From the NCBI RefSeq assembly GCF_051851475.1, contig NZ_JBPUSJ010000002.1:310001-374000 (forward strand): a DNA stretch of 64,000 bases. The letters are read 5' to 3'. This stretch comes from Carboxylicivirga taeanensis. GTDB taxonomy: Bacteria > Bacteroidota > Bacteroidia > Bacteroidales > Marinilabiliaceae. Shown here piece by piece: positions 27,587-35,915 of this stretch (positions are counted from its first letter, which is position 1; each line of letters starts with the position of its first letter). The notes under the pieces are model-generated. The model searched no databases. It was given only the letters and a program-made list of their open reading frames with translations, and was not told the DNA's origin. The position numbers were made by a program, and so were the translations under genes.

Positions 27587-28591
27587 TTAGTCAGCAATTT
27601 TAATTACTGTTCGACCTTTTAGCTTGCCAGCCAGAATTTGTTGGATGCTGGCTGATACTTCTTCTAATTGTATCTCTCGGCAGTTGGCCTCAAGTTCTGA
27701 TGGTTTCCACTCATTGGCGAGCAGCTCCCAAACCTTCACCCTTTCGCTCATAGGGTAGTTTTGTGAATCGATACCTATCAATGACACGCCTCGCAAAATA
27801 AATGGAAATACGGTGAGATCTAATTTGGGAGAAGCTACGTTTCCACAGCAAGTCACTGTGCCTAGGGCTTGTGTCGATTTAATAATATTCTCCAAAATAG
27901 TGCCCCCCACTGTGTCAACAGCCCCGGCAAAAGTTGGTTTTAACAGAGGTCTTTTGTCCAGGTTTTCTAAATCTTGGCGCAGTATTACTTCTTTTGCACC
28001 TATTTGTTTCAGATAGGGAGTTTCAGCTTCTTTCCCTGTGATGGCGGTAACTGAATAGCCCAATTTACTGAGTATCGACACGCTTATTGCGCCCACTCCT
28101 CCGGTGGCACCAGATACAGCAATGGGACCATCGGAGGGGTTGATCTTTTCTGATAATCTTAAGACAGACATGCCGGCCGTGAATCCGGCTGTTCCAAATA
28201 TCATGGCTTCCTTCATTGTGAGTGAAGCCGGTAATTTTACCGCCCAGTCAGCTGGTACTTTGATGTATTCGGCAAATCCACCATCTGTATTCATGCCGAG
28301 GTCGTAGCTGGTCACTATTACCTGTTCCCCTGTCTTGAAAAGAGGACTGGCTGACTCTTCAACAACGCCTGCTGCATCAATGCCAGGTGTGTGAGGGTAG
28401 TTTCTTGTGACACCTTTATTACCCGTGGCCGACAAGGCATCTTTATAGTTTAATGAGCTGTAGTGCACCTTTATCAAAAGCTCACCTTCTTGCAAGGGAC
28501 TGGTCGTGAGCTCCTGAATGGAGGCTTCAAATTGACCTGAACTTAGCTCTTCCACGCGAAAGGCTCTAAAAGTCTTTTTCATATTTTTCAT
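27587..28591 (-). CDS. quinone oxidoreductase, YhdH/YhfP (acrylyl-CoA reductase-like) family
   Basis: A zinc-free medium-chain reductase of 334 residues that uses NADPH to reduce quinones, enones or acrylyl-CoA. Visible motifs: VHYSSLNYKDALSATGNKGV with the family signature, HTPGIDAAGVVEES, the GTAGFTAGMSVLRL segment and the nucleotide-binding VSGATGGVGAISVSIL. ATG 28582 (MKKTFRAF) is an equally good start. It is transcribed away from an HxlR-type regulator that has a cysteine near its N-terminus, so it is probably induced by electrophiles or quinones. Confidence 0.9.
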   Translation of the reverse strand: MKNMKKTFRAFRVEELSSGQFEASIQELTTSPLQEGELLIKVHYSSLNYKDALSATGNKGVTRNYPHTPGIDAAGVVEESASPLFKTGEQVIVTSYDLGMNTDGGFAEYIKVPADWAVKLPASLTMKEAMIFGTAGFTAGMSVLRLSEKINPSDGPIAVSGATGGVGAISVSILSKLGYSVTAITGKEAETPYLKQIGAKEVILRQDLENLDKRPLLKPTFAGAVDTVGGTILENIIKSTQALGTVTCCGNVASPKLDLTVFPFILRGVSLIGIDSQNYPMSERVKVWELLANEWKPSELEANCREIQLEEVSASIQQILAGKLKGRTVIKIAD

Positions 28592-28610
28592 GCTTGCACT
28601 GTTAATTGTT

Positions 28611-28618
28611 TATTTTTG
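28611..28618 (+). promoter_or_regulatory. possible -7 element upstream of the HxlR gene
   Basis: TATTTTTG fits TAnnTTTG on the plus strand, about 110 bases before the HxlR ATG. The divergent intergenic region 28592-28724 also has an inverted repeat, ATATCAA (28645-28651) and TTGATAT (28695-28701), which could be a regulator site. Both are weak. Confidence 0.3.
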
Positions 28619-28724
28619 TGCAAAATTCAGCATAAATAAATTAGATATCAATAACTTACAAAAAGTGCCTTAGCGCACATTTATTTCCGTATTGTTGATA
28701 TTCAGTCACTTGAGCACATAAAAA

Positions 28725-29060
28725 ATGGAGAAAAGTTATTGTCCGATAGATACCTTTATTAATGCCGTGAAAGGCAAGCGTAAAGGAACCATTATTTTGC
28801 ACCTCTCGCAGGGTAATAAAAGATATTCTGAACTGGTTAAGTTGCTCACAGATATAAGTGAACGGATGCTCACCAAGCAGCTTAGAGAATTGGAAGATGA
28901 TGGTTTGGTGATTCGGAGTGTTTTTCCTGAAGTGCCGCCACGAGTGGAATATAGTTTAAGTGAATTGGGAAAAACCATTCATCCTTTTCTTAAAGGCATG
29001 TATAAAGGAGGGCTTTTACTCGAAAAAAGCCTTGAAAATAACTCGCCACAATCGCCTTAG
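28725..29060 (+). CDS. HxlR-family transcriptional regulator
   Basis: A 111-residue winged helix-turn-helix regulator of the HxlR/YodB class. The core is VKGKRKGTIILHLSQGNKRYSELVKLLTDISERMLTKQLRELEDDGLVIR with the wing VFPEVPPRVEYSLSELGKTI. A cysteine lies at position 6 (EKSYCPID), the place of the redox-sensing cysteine of YodB and its relatives, which respond to quinones and aldehydes. It is divergent from a quinone reductase, the usual arrangement for such a sensor and target. The function is thus inferred from family and context. Confidence 0.88.
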   Translation: MEKSYCPIDTFINAVKGKRKGTIILHLSQGNKRYSELVKLLTDISERMLTKQLRELEDDGLVIRSVFPEVPPRVEYSLSELGKTIHPFLKGMYKGGLLLEKSLENNSPQSP

Positions 29061-29194
29061 TTTTGCAAAGGCAATTGCGGTAGGGAGTTGTGAACGGAAT
29101 AACTCAATTTTGTTCCTCTTACACAGTTATTTGAGTCTTCTATCTGATGTTGAATGAGACAGCCAACTCTATGGACATATATAGTTAATTCGGT

Positions 29195-29704
29195 CTATTT
29201 ATCCAATTTCACGCCCCGGGTAATGAACGACAGGCCTTGTTGTCCATAAGTTGAAATCATTACTGCTTCAAATAACGGAGGAATGTTGCTGTTTTTTGCC
29301 GCCCAGTCAAATACAAAATTCGCACCGGAGCCCCCTTCGTTATCCTGCTCCTTAATAATTATTTCAATGGTTTCCATGGGTTTTAAAAAGACCGGGTGTT
29401 TCAGGTATTGCCTGATGTGGTCTCCCTGCGTGTTGAAATAATCGGCTTTAAGTATGTGCACCGTGTCGCTTTGCGATATGTTTCGAATGCTGATGGTTAC
29501 GGCCAGGTCAACTGTTCTGTGCTCGTGAATATGATAGATGTGTGAATAAACAGGGAGGTAGCTTTGGCCCTGCGCATACCCATTAAAATCTGCGGGAGCT
29601 GATTTTCTATTGGCCCAATCCACAATTTTTATGGTGTCCTTTTTTGCCGGATGTTGGCACGAAAAACTTAGTAACGCGATGAATAGTATAAGTAGATTTC
29701 GCAT
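29195..29704 (-). CDS. DUF3124-containing lipoprotein
   Basis: A 169-residue protein with a lipoprotein signal (MRNLLILFIALLSFSC; the lipobox is LSFSC). The mature part matches DUF3124 as I know it: YLPVYSHIYHIHEHRTVDLAVTISIRNISQSDTVHILKADYFNTQGD and VFLKPMETIEIIIKEQDNEGGSGANFVFDW. Its function is unknown; it would be anchored in the envelope. The gene is alone on its strand between HxlR and a two-gene unit. Confidence 0.8.
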   Translation of the reverse strand: MRNLLILFIALLSFSCQHPAKKDTIKIVDWANRKSAPADFNGYAQGQSYLPVYSHIYHIHEHRTVDLAVTISIRNISQSDTVHILKADYFNTQGDHIRQYLKHPVFLKPMETIEIIIKEQDNEGGSGANFVFDWAAKNSNIPPLFEAVMISTYGQQGLSFITRGVKLDK

Positions 29705-29844
29705 GGCAGCTTTTTAGCAAAGTTAACAAACTTATTAGTAAACTTTTCTTCTAAGTGTGCAGTTTGGGCCGTTCAGGATGACTTGCTGCATAAGGTGTAA
29801 TATGCCTATGGGTTATGTAAAGGATTAATGGGTGTGCTGTTGTA

Positions 29845-30123
29845 TTAAAGCAATGCAGCCAGTCGAGGAACTTTCTGTGCTATTTTTATTGCAATGTCGC
29901 CCAACTCCCTTATGTTGTCAGCCAATTGAGACTTTGAAATATTTTCTTTGGATGCCTGTTCAACCACTTTAATAAGTACCGAATAAACTCTTAAATCTTC
30001 AGTCCCCGGTGTCACTGCGTCAATTTCTTTTTTAGACAAGCCAGTAAGCTGCTCCAGTTCGTCCTTGTATAGTCCATCGAAAGCTGCATCGGCTTCTGCA
30101 AATAGCTCTTTGAATCGTCCCAT
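29845..30123 (-). CDS. hypothetical protein, second gene of a two-gene unit
   Basis: A 92-residue unrecognised protein, helical and without a signal peptide (FKELFAEADAAFDGLYKDELEQLTGLSKKEIDAVTPGTEDLRVYSVLIKVVEQASKEN is its body). It starts two bases after the stop of the lipoprotein gene upstream, so the two are cotranscribed and possibly work together. No function can be proposed. Confidence 0.65.
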   Translation of the reverse strand: MGRFKELFAEADAAFDGLYKDELEQLTGLSKKEIDAVTPGTEDLRVYSVLIKVVEQASKENISKSQLADNIRELGDIAIKIAQKVPRLAALL

Positions 30124-30125
30124 TT

Positions 30126-30836
30126 TTACTTAGTTTTATTGGTTATTGTTTTAATCTGTTTAGTTATTTCTTCTATTTTTTGGAGTGCTTCCTTACTTTT
30201 AATATCAATCTCTTTCCCTTTATTTATAGCTGTTTCCACAATGTCAGATGTCTGCAACAGAATGCTGTTAAGTTCAGCTTCAGCTCCATCAAGGCCGGCC
30301 AGAGACAGAGCTTCCTGCTGGGCTTCTTTCACTTTTCTGATGGATTCCAAATAGCTGGTAATGGTTAAATTGGCGTAAATGGCATTTGCATAGGAGGCTT
30401 TGATACGCGCTATCAGTTCTTTTTTTTGTTGGGTTATTGGGGTTAATAATTCCGTTCTTTTCTTCTCAATCTGGTAGTTGGCATCTTCCAGAAATTCAGT
30501 CATGACATTTAGCGCTTCATCCGTTTCTGTTTTACCTCCCGTTTTTCCAGCCGCTTCAATTGTGCCATAAATAGACGCTTGCTGGTTCGAGTAGTTTTCC
30601 ATCTCCTTTTTCAGGACATAATGAATGATAAAGGGTGCGTAAACGTCATCAATGAAGCGATTAACATCGGTGATGATTTTATTGTAGTATAAGTCAATCA
30701 TGGATTCGTGCGACCTCTGAAGCGTTTGGATATCGCTCCCTAATACTTTTGATAATTCAACCGTTTCTTTAGGGATAGAAGCACAGGAGCTAAGTAAAGA
30801 AATGATGATGATCGCCGCTAAAAATTTTAATTGCAT
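30126..30836 (-). CDS. hypothetical lipoprotein, long helical
   Basis: A 236-residue protein with a lipoprotein signal (MQLKFLAAIIIISLLSSC; lipobox LLSSC). The mature part is mostly helix: ELSKVLGSDIQTLQRSHESMIDLYYNKIITDVNRFIDDVYAPFIIHYVLKKEME, then long charged heptads and a C-terminal KSKEALQKIEEITKQIKTITNKTK. It probably forms a coiled-coil rod in the periplasm or on the envelope. It is the first gene of the pair with the 92-residue protein. Family and function unknown. Confidence 0.7.
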   Translation of the reverse strand: MQLKFLAAIIIISLLSSCASIPKETVELSKVLGSDIQTLQRSHESMIDLYYNKIITDVNRFIDDVYAPFIIHYVLKKEMENYSNQQASIYGTIEAAGKTGGKTETDEALNVMTEFLEDANYQIEKKRTELLTPITQQKKELIARIKASYANAIYANLTITSYLESIRKVKEAQQEALSLAGLDGAEAELNSILLQTSDIVETAINKGKEIDIKSKEALQKIEEITKQIKTITNKTK

Positions 30837-31203
30837 GGGGTATGATGTTTGGTTAGCTATTAGGCTCCCGCTGGTAACAGGAGCTTTTTAGGAATTGGTT
30901 TTTCGAGTTTAAAGTGTTTAACCGGAGTTGACCTGCTGGAGGTAACCAGGTTTTGTATTTTGATAAGTAAAAATATAAAAAATCTTTGATACTCCTACTA
31001 AAAGCGTCAATGATAGTGAGTTTCATCTGCTTGAATGGCGGAGTGCCATCTTGCAGGTGCTTTATGTGGCTCCATTGCAGAGTGAGCGGCTGCCAGACCA
31101 GGTCTTTTCGTTAGTGGAGGAATGTATGTTGAGATACGGCTATAAAAATAGCGGTTAAAGTAGCACCTTAACCGCTATTTATCTGTGTATGCAATAATCG
31201 TTT
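30837..31203. other. intergenic region between the lipoprotein and DoxD-DoxA genes
   Basis: About 370 bases without a credible ORF. It contains a short GCTCC/GGAGC hairpin with TTTTT on the plus strand (about 30864-30888), which no plus-strand gene needs, and the strong terminator at 31146-31180 described separately. Nothing else is evident. Confidence 0.5.
31146..31180 (-). terminator. terminator of the DoxD-DoxA gene
   Basis: A perfect 13-base stem, AAATAGCGGTTAA (31146-31158) with TTAACCGCTATTT (31168-31180), followed on the minus strand by TTTTTAT. It lies 24 bases after the stop at 31204. Confidence 0.88.
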
Positions 31204-32220
31204 TTATCTTTCAATTACCAAGTCCCAGTGGGCGCCGCTAATGTCGGTTATTTTAAGGGTGTAGCTGCCTTGTGGTAAGTTGGTAAGGGCGTCATTGTGT
31301 AGACTTAGCTTTGCTTTTGCACCAAGTGGTACAATTAAGCTATGCTTCCCCGGTTTTATTTTTGCCACGTAGTAGTTGGCAATGCTCTCGGTGGGTAAAG
31401 CGGCCAAATCATCTTGTTTATATTGCAGCACTGTGTTATTATGCTCATCGAGCAGGTGTATGCTGATTACCCATGAGCCATATACATCCACGCCTTCCGT
31501 GCGGTAGACATCGAAGGAGAGCGTCGAGTTATCAATTTTGCCCTCTGTGATCTCCAGCTTTGGCTTGACTGATTTATTGTGAAGTGTTCCCCATAGCCCG
31601 CCGTGGAAAATCTGGTTCGTCATTAAGGTGGTGCCAAAAATGATTAGAGAGCCGATTAAAACAACTTTTGGGAAGAGGCTTTCTTTTATGGGAAGGATGC
31701 CCGAGCCAAGCCAGCTGAACCATTTCTTTTGAGTAAATGCAACATCCTTTTTTATCAGGTAGTTGTCTATGGAGTATTTTCCACTACCCGTTAAGAACAA
31801 GACAAAACCGGTGGCTATTCCTAAAACACCTATTTGCCATTCGTCTAAACAGGTAGTTCCTATCCAGCCTGAGCCAAGTAATATGCCCAATGCTAAACCG
31901 AATACACCAATGCTCATCAGGCGCGTAAAGAAGCCAAACATTATTAGTAAACCTACAATGCCTTCAATAATGGTGAATGCAACCATGCTTATCCACAGGC
32001 TGTCTGGATTTTCTACCAGGTATTGGATAATGGGTTTAATGCCCAGTGCATTGGGCAGGAAATGATTGAATTTTTCGCCAATATAACCGGCAACCTCCGG
32101 GTCGAGTTTGTTGGCCAATAGTGTTCTTCTCCAAAAGGCTGAGAAATAGGTCCAGCCTATTACTAGTCGTACAGCCAGTGCTAAAAGTCCGGCATCCTTT
32201 TTTATATTATTGGTATTCAT
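31204..32220 (-). CDS. fused DoxD-DoxA thiosulfate:quinone oxidoreductase-like protein
   Basis: A 338-residue membrane protein. The N-terminal half (about 15-165) is a DoxD/DoxX domain with four hydrophobic segments (LLALAVRLVIGWTYFSAFWRR, ISMVAFTIIEGIVGLLIMFGFFTRL, IGVFGLALGILLGSGWIG, IGVLGIATGFVLFLTGSGK). One further membrane helix (VVLIGSLIIFGTTLM) leads to a DoxA-like C-terminal domain (~215-338). In Acidianus, DoxD and DoxA are separate subunits of a thiosulfate:quinone oxidoreductase; here they are one chain. Actual electron donor is unknown. The gene has its own terminator. Confidence 0.85.
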   Translation of the reverse strand: MNTNNIKKDAGLLALAVRLVIGWTYFSAFWRRTLLANKLDPEVAGYIGEKFNHFLPNALGIKPIIQYLVENPDSLWISMVAFTIIEGIVGLLIMFGFFTRLMSIGVFGLALGILLGSGWIGTTCLDEWQIGVLGIATGFVLFLTGSGKYSIDNYLIKKDVAFTQKKWFSWLGSGILPIKESLFPKVVLIGSLIIFGTTLMTNQIFHGGLWGTLHNKSVKPKLEITEGKIDNSTLSFDVYRTEGVDVYGSWVISIHLLDEHNNTVLQYKQDDLAALPTESIANYYVAKIKPGKHSLIVPLGAKAKLSLHNDALTNLPQGSYTLKITDISGAHWDLVIER

Positions 32221-32448
32221 GTGTTTGTATTTTAACCGTTATTTGGAACTTGCTACCATAGCTATTTGTCTGATTGATAAATACTCTATGCTCGCTTGTT
32301 TCATACGTTTTACGTAATTGTTTATAAAGAGGAGTTTCTTCCTGATAACTCTTCGTGAGCTTTTTCGAACTTGATGTGGGAGCGTCCAATCATCGCTTGC
32401 TGCTCAATTGCATTTTTAGCTGCTTGAGTAAGCTTAGTCCGCAATGAA

Positions 32449-32850
32449 TTATAGATAAGCTCTTAAGTTTCGGTATAAAATGTAGAACGGAACATCCCTG
32501 GCTACCTTATTTTGTGCCAAAGCAGGGGAGGACGAAGGTGCTTGCCGGGGATTGTTAAAATCAAACTGATAAAAATTAGAAATGAAGCCATCGGGCTGCT
32601 GCGATGTTGTGGGAGAGTTGGCCAAGGCCGACTCCAAAAACTCAAGCGATAAGCAGCTGAGCTGATGCACTGCCGATTGACTCTTGTTTAATACTTCGGA
32701 TGGAGGAACGCCCAATTCGGATTGGATAGAATGCCTCACCTTACAAGGAGAAATCAGCAGTAAAAGTACCAATGCAGGAACGGACAGGTACGACCAGAGG
32801 GCTTTTATTTCGAATGGTTTTTTCACTACTGCAAATGTAAAAAAAGCCAT
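32449..32850 (-). CDS. hypothetical membrane-anchored protein
   Basis: A 133-residue protein. A hydrophobic segment (LWSYLSVPALVLLLLISPC) follows ~20 residues of N-terminus, so it is membrane-anchored with the rest outside. The exterior part has cysteines (SPCKVRHSIQSELGVPPSEVLNKSQSAVHQLSCLSLEFLE) and a low-complexity proline/serine stretch (QAPSSSPALAQN). I do not recognise the family with certainty; proteins of this kind occur near heavy-metal efflux genes in Bacteroidota, but none is adjacent here. About 230 bases follow to the DoxD-DoxA gene. Confidence 0.6.
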   Translation of the reverse strand: MAFFTFAVVKKPFEIKALWSYLSVPALVLLLLISPCKVRHSIQSELGVPPSEVLNKSQSAVHQLSCLSLEFLESALANSPTTSQQPDGFISNFYQFDFNNPRQAPSSSPALAQNKVARDVPFYILYRNLRAYL

Positions 32851-32964
32851 TGGATGGTTTTGTTAAGGCGATCCTAATACGCACAAATCTTCAATGATAC
32901 AGGGCAGCAGGAGTGTGGCTGGGTTAACTCACCATGGTTTGCGGTTGCCGTTCCATTCATATTT

Positions 32965-33381
32965 TTAGAGCGCTTGGTTTTTGCAGGCTAGTTTATTGTC
33001 AGGTAAGCCAAGTTGGTCAATGAATTGGGTTAGGTCTGGTAACGATTTTTTATCGATGAACTCGGCAAAGATTCTTAACTCTTTTTTGTCTGATATGAGG
33101 GCGTAGCCATAGGAAGTCCTTTTAATCTGACTGATTTCGTTTAATCGGATTTTTCTGCCGAAAAAAGTGTGTTTTTTAATGGCCCCATTTTTAATCGTCA
33201 GGTATTGATTAATTTTCTTATGGAGGAAAATTGCAAAGTAGAGGATGGCTACCATAAAGAATCCCAAATTTTTCCAATTATCAGCGGCCTGATGATCGTA
33301 GCCAATTAGTCCGATAATAAGCCATAAAAACCCAAAAGCCAGATAATAATAGACGCGATGTTTTTTATAAGCTATTTTCAT
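32965..33381 (-). CDS. hypothetical membrane protein, PH-domain-like
   Basis: A 138-residue protein with two adjacent membrane helices at the N-terminus (YYLAFGFLWLIIGLIGY and WKNLGFFMVAILYFAIFLH), then a small soluble domain resembling the bacterial PH (YdbT/YcxB-like) fold: INQYLTIKNGAIKKHTFFGRKIRLNEISQIKRTSYGYALISDKKELRIFAEFIDKKSLPDLTQFIDQLG. Such proteins are common in this phylum and have no assigned activity. It stands alone between a hypothetical gene and the LUD-family gene. Confidence 0.65.
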   Translation of the reverse strand: MKIAYKKHRVYYYLAFGFLWLIIGLIGYDHQAADNWKNLGFFMVAILYFAIFLHKKINQYLTIKNGAIKKHTFFGRKIRLNEISQIKRTSYGYALISDKKELRIFAEFIDKKSLPDLTQFIDQLGLPDNKLACKNQAL

Positions 33382-33489
33382 ATCATCAACTGTTTACTGG
33401 CTAATGTACAGAATTTTTATCCATTTCATTGGATGCAATATATCTTAAAATCCATATTGGCCATCGATTAAAAGTACTTTTATTCGTTC

Positions 33490-34073
33490 TTAGTCAAACT
33501 GCCCTTGTATGATGGTATAATAGTTACAAATTTTATCTACGGATTTACAGTCCATGCACTTCCCGGTTTTTGTGCACGGTGTTTTTTTATTTAACCTTTT
33601 GGCATCAATGGGAGCGGCAATATTTCTTATTCGAGCCACCGCTTCTTCATCATTCTTCACAATTTTATTGGTTCCACAGACCAGAAATACGCGTTTGGGA
33701 CCAAATATTATTGGAGCCACCCGACTGCCATTACCATCTAAGTTAAATATTTTACCTTCAAGCGTAATCGCATTAATCCCACTAAGAAAAAGGTCAGTCG
33801 AAAAATTATCTCTATAAAGCTGGTCTTTCTCGCATCGTGTTAGGTCTTTTCTGTATTTATCCAGAAAGTTAATATTACTGTTCCTCAAAAGTTCGAATAC
33901 TCCCATTTGTTCGAGTGTTAGGGAGTCGCCAGTCCCTACTGTAATATTGGGTTTCAGATGATCAATAAAAAAATCAATTAGTTTTTCTTTCGATGTGAAA
34001 TAGCTTGCTTCAATTCTATTTTTTTTAACGACCTAATGAGCTGCTCTATTTTTTCTATATCCATTTTATTCAT
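33490..34073 (-). pseudogene. LUD-domain protein (LutC-like), split by a frameshift near its start
   Basis: The open part (33490-33906 and its in-frame extension upstream) ends in a clear LUD-type C-terminus, APIIFGPKRVFLVCGTNKIVKNDEEAVARIRNIAAPIDAKRLNKKTPC, and the TGKCMDCKSVDKICN cysteine motif. The preceding part reads NRIEASYFTSKEKLIDFFIDHLKPN and TVGTGDSLTLEQMGVFELL in the same frame, but the first ~19 residues (MNKMDIEKIEQLIRSLKK) lie in another frame. The switch is at a run of eight T on the plus strand (34019-34026). One missing base would join them into a normal ~195-residue protein. LUD proteins take part in lactate oxidation or regulation. Pseudogene, sequencing error and slippage are all possible. 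Confidence 0.75.
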
Positions 34074-34169
34074 CAATAACAGTACGAGTTCTTTTCCTTA
34101 TCCTTGTTAGAAGTTACACTATTGTTGTTGGTTGGTAATCTTCATAAGTAGGAGGTAAATTTTTGGGGA

Positions 34170-34934
34170 CTAATTCCATATATCATTAGATTTGGTTAGA
34201 ATGACCGGTTGGTTATCAGTTACTAGAATTGTGTGTTCATGTTGTGTTACGTAGCCTCCTTTGTTTCCAACAAGTGTCCAGCCATCGCTTAATTCAACCG
34301 CTAATGTTGATTCAGTTGAAATGAAGGTTTCAATAGCAACTGTTGTGTTTTTCTTAAATCTTTCTTTGTTGGTCTTTACTCTGTAGTTTAATATGTTTTC
34401 AGGCTGTTCATGTAAGCTTCTGCCAACTCCATGTCCAGCCAAATTCTTGATTACTTTAAATCCATATTTTTTTGCTTCTACTTCTATCAAATCGCCAATA
34501 TCAGCAATTTTTACACCTCCTTTGATGTTATGAATTGCTTTGTATAAGATTTGTTTAGAGGCATCAACAAGGGGTTGATGATTGTAAATGTCTTTCCCCA
34601 GAATAAAAGAACCGCCATTGTCGGACCAAAACCCATCTAGTTCAGCCGATACATCAATATTAATTAAATCGCCCTCCTTTAAAATTTTTTCCTCAGATGG
34701 AATGCCATGAGCCGCTTCTTCATTTACACTTATACAGGTATAACCCGGGAATCCATAAGTTTCAAAAGGGGCTGATTTAGCTCCGTAACTTTTTAAAATC
34801 TCACCTCCATATTCATCCAGTTCCTTGGTTGACATGCCAACTTTTGCATATTCCCTCATTAGTTTTAGTGTCAGTCCTACAATTTCACTAATTCTTTCCA
34901 TTCCAATTAATTCGGCCTCTTTTGTGATCGACAT
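34170..34934 (-). CDS. map: type I methionine aminopeptidase
   Basis: Removes the initiator methionine from nascent proteins. The 254-residue product is of the short type (no N-terminal zinc finger). Visible active-site motifs: the histidine in NEEAAHGIPS, the metal aspartates in LINIDVSAELDGFWSDNGGSFILG, the GHGVGRSLHEQPENIL block with the metal histidine, IETFIS and VTQHEHTILVT. It lies 12 bases downstream of the split metallo-hydrolase, so they form an operon. Bacteria usually have one essential map; this one, in an accessory block, could be a second copy. Confidence 0.93.
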   Translation of the reverse strand: MSITKEAELIGMERISEIVGLTLKLMREYAKVGMSTKELDEYGGEILKSYGAKSAPFETYGFPGYTCISVNEEAAHGIPSEEKILKEGDLINIDVSAELDGFWSDNGGSFILGKDIYNHQPLVDASKQILYKAIHNIKGGVKIADIGDLIEVEAKKYGFKVIKNLAGHGVGRSLHEQPENILNYRVKTNKERFKKNTTVAIETFISTESTLAVELSDGWTLVGNKGGYVTQHEHTILVTDNQPVILTKSNDIWN

Positions 34935-34946
34935 ATTTATTTTCTT

Positions 34947-35673
34947 TTATTTAAATTTATCTATTAGTTCGGTCAGCTTTTCATTAATGTCTTCTTCCAA
35001 AATCCCTCCATGGTAACAAATGATTTTACAGGGATTTAATTTTTTTATTTTTTCCAAAGATTTTACAGCTGATTTAATATCTAATGTAAACGATGGATTG
35101 GCTATATTTAACTTTCCATTTTCAATGACCATTGAGTCTCCGGCTACTAAGGTTTTTGTTTTAGGGTGGAACAAAGATATATGCCCTTTAGTGTGCCCGG
35201 GTGTGTGAACCACCAATATCCCGTGCTCACAATATTCCATATCAACTAGCCCTTTATCTACATTAACGGGCTCTATGCGTTTTAACTTTTCAATAAAATT
35301 TATTGCCCATTTTTTTATACTCTTTGGGTATGCTGTCCAGAGATGCTTCTGCTTGAATAAGTCTTTCTGATTTGGTGAGGCCTGAAATAGAATCTTTTTC
35401 ATATTCGCCACAGTATACCTTCAAATCTATATTTTCCTGTTTCATTAATTTCAAACTGCCCAAATGGTCATAATCATCATGGGTAACAAGCACTCCTGAA
35501 AGGTCTTTTATTTCTACCCCATGTAAGTTTAATTGCGATTTAAGCTCTGGATAAGTTTCTTTATACCCGCAATCGATAAGGTAATTGCGATTCTTACTTT
35601 GAATCAACACCGGGAACAAAACAATGTTCTCGCCATCGATTATCTTTTCAATTTTTAATACAATCAGTTTCAT
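34947..35673 (-). pseudogene. MBL-fold metallo-hydrolase, split by a frameshift
   Basis: Two overlapping frames together make one metallo-beta-lactamase-fold enzyme. The first half (start 35673) has LIQSKNRNYLIDCGY and LVTHDDYDHLGSLKLM, the metal-binding HxxxxDH; it leaves the frame after KEYKK and stops at a spurious end. The second half, read from the other frame, continues as KKWAINFIEKLKRIEPVNV, then ILVVHTPGHTKGHISLFHPKTKTLVAGDSM with the next metal ligands and ends KIICYHGG. The switch lies in seven T on the plus strand (35310-35316, poly-A in the mRNA). A one-base error or mutation explains it. It precedes map in an operon. Confidence 0.78.
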
Positions 35674-35915
35674 TTGCTGTTTATAGTTGTTTAATTGTCA
35701 GTTGGGTGTATTTTTCAAACCTAAACTAACATAACGCATTTGAATCGTCGTTTTAATATTGTTTTTTCACCTGAGCTCTCAAATAAGGGCTACTAGCATA
35801 GAGAACAAGGCCTACCACATTTTGAGATTGCTTTCGTATAGTTTACTCGTTTTTCCGATTTTGTCTGTCCCGGTGAAGGGGAGTAACTGAACTGCCTGAA
35901 TATGCCGAAGCAAGC

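Noticed and set aside
30864..30888. Terminator-like GCTCC/GGAGC hairpin with TTTTT
   Set aside because: It points along the plus strand, where no gene ends; likely chance.
32207..32389. 60-codon minus-strand ORF before the DoxD-DoxA gene
   Set aside because: It overlaps the start of the DoxD-DoxA gene on the same strand and has no coding character, start signal or recognisable motif.
34947..35411. Separate gene for the second half of the metallo-hydrolase
   Set aside because: It lacks its own metal-binding HxxxxDH and its first residues are in a frame that makes no sense; a frameshift explains both halves.
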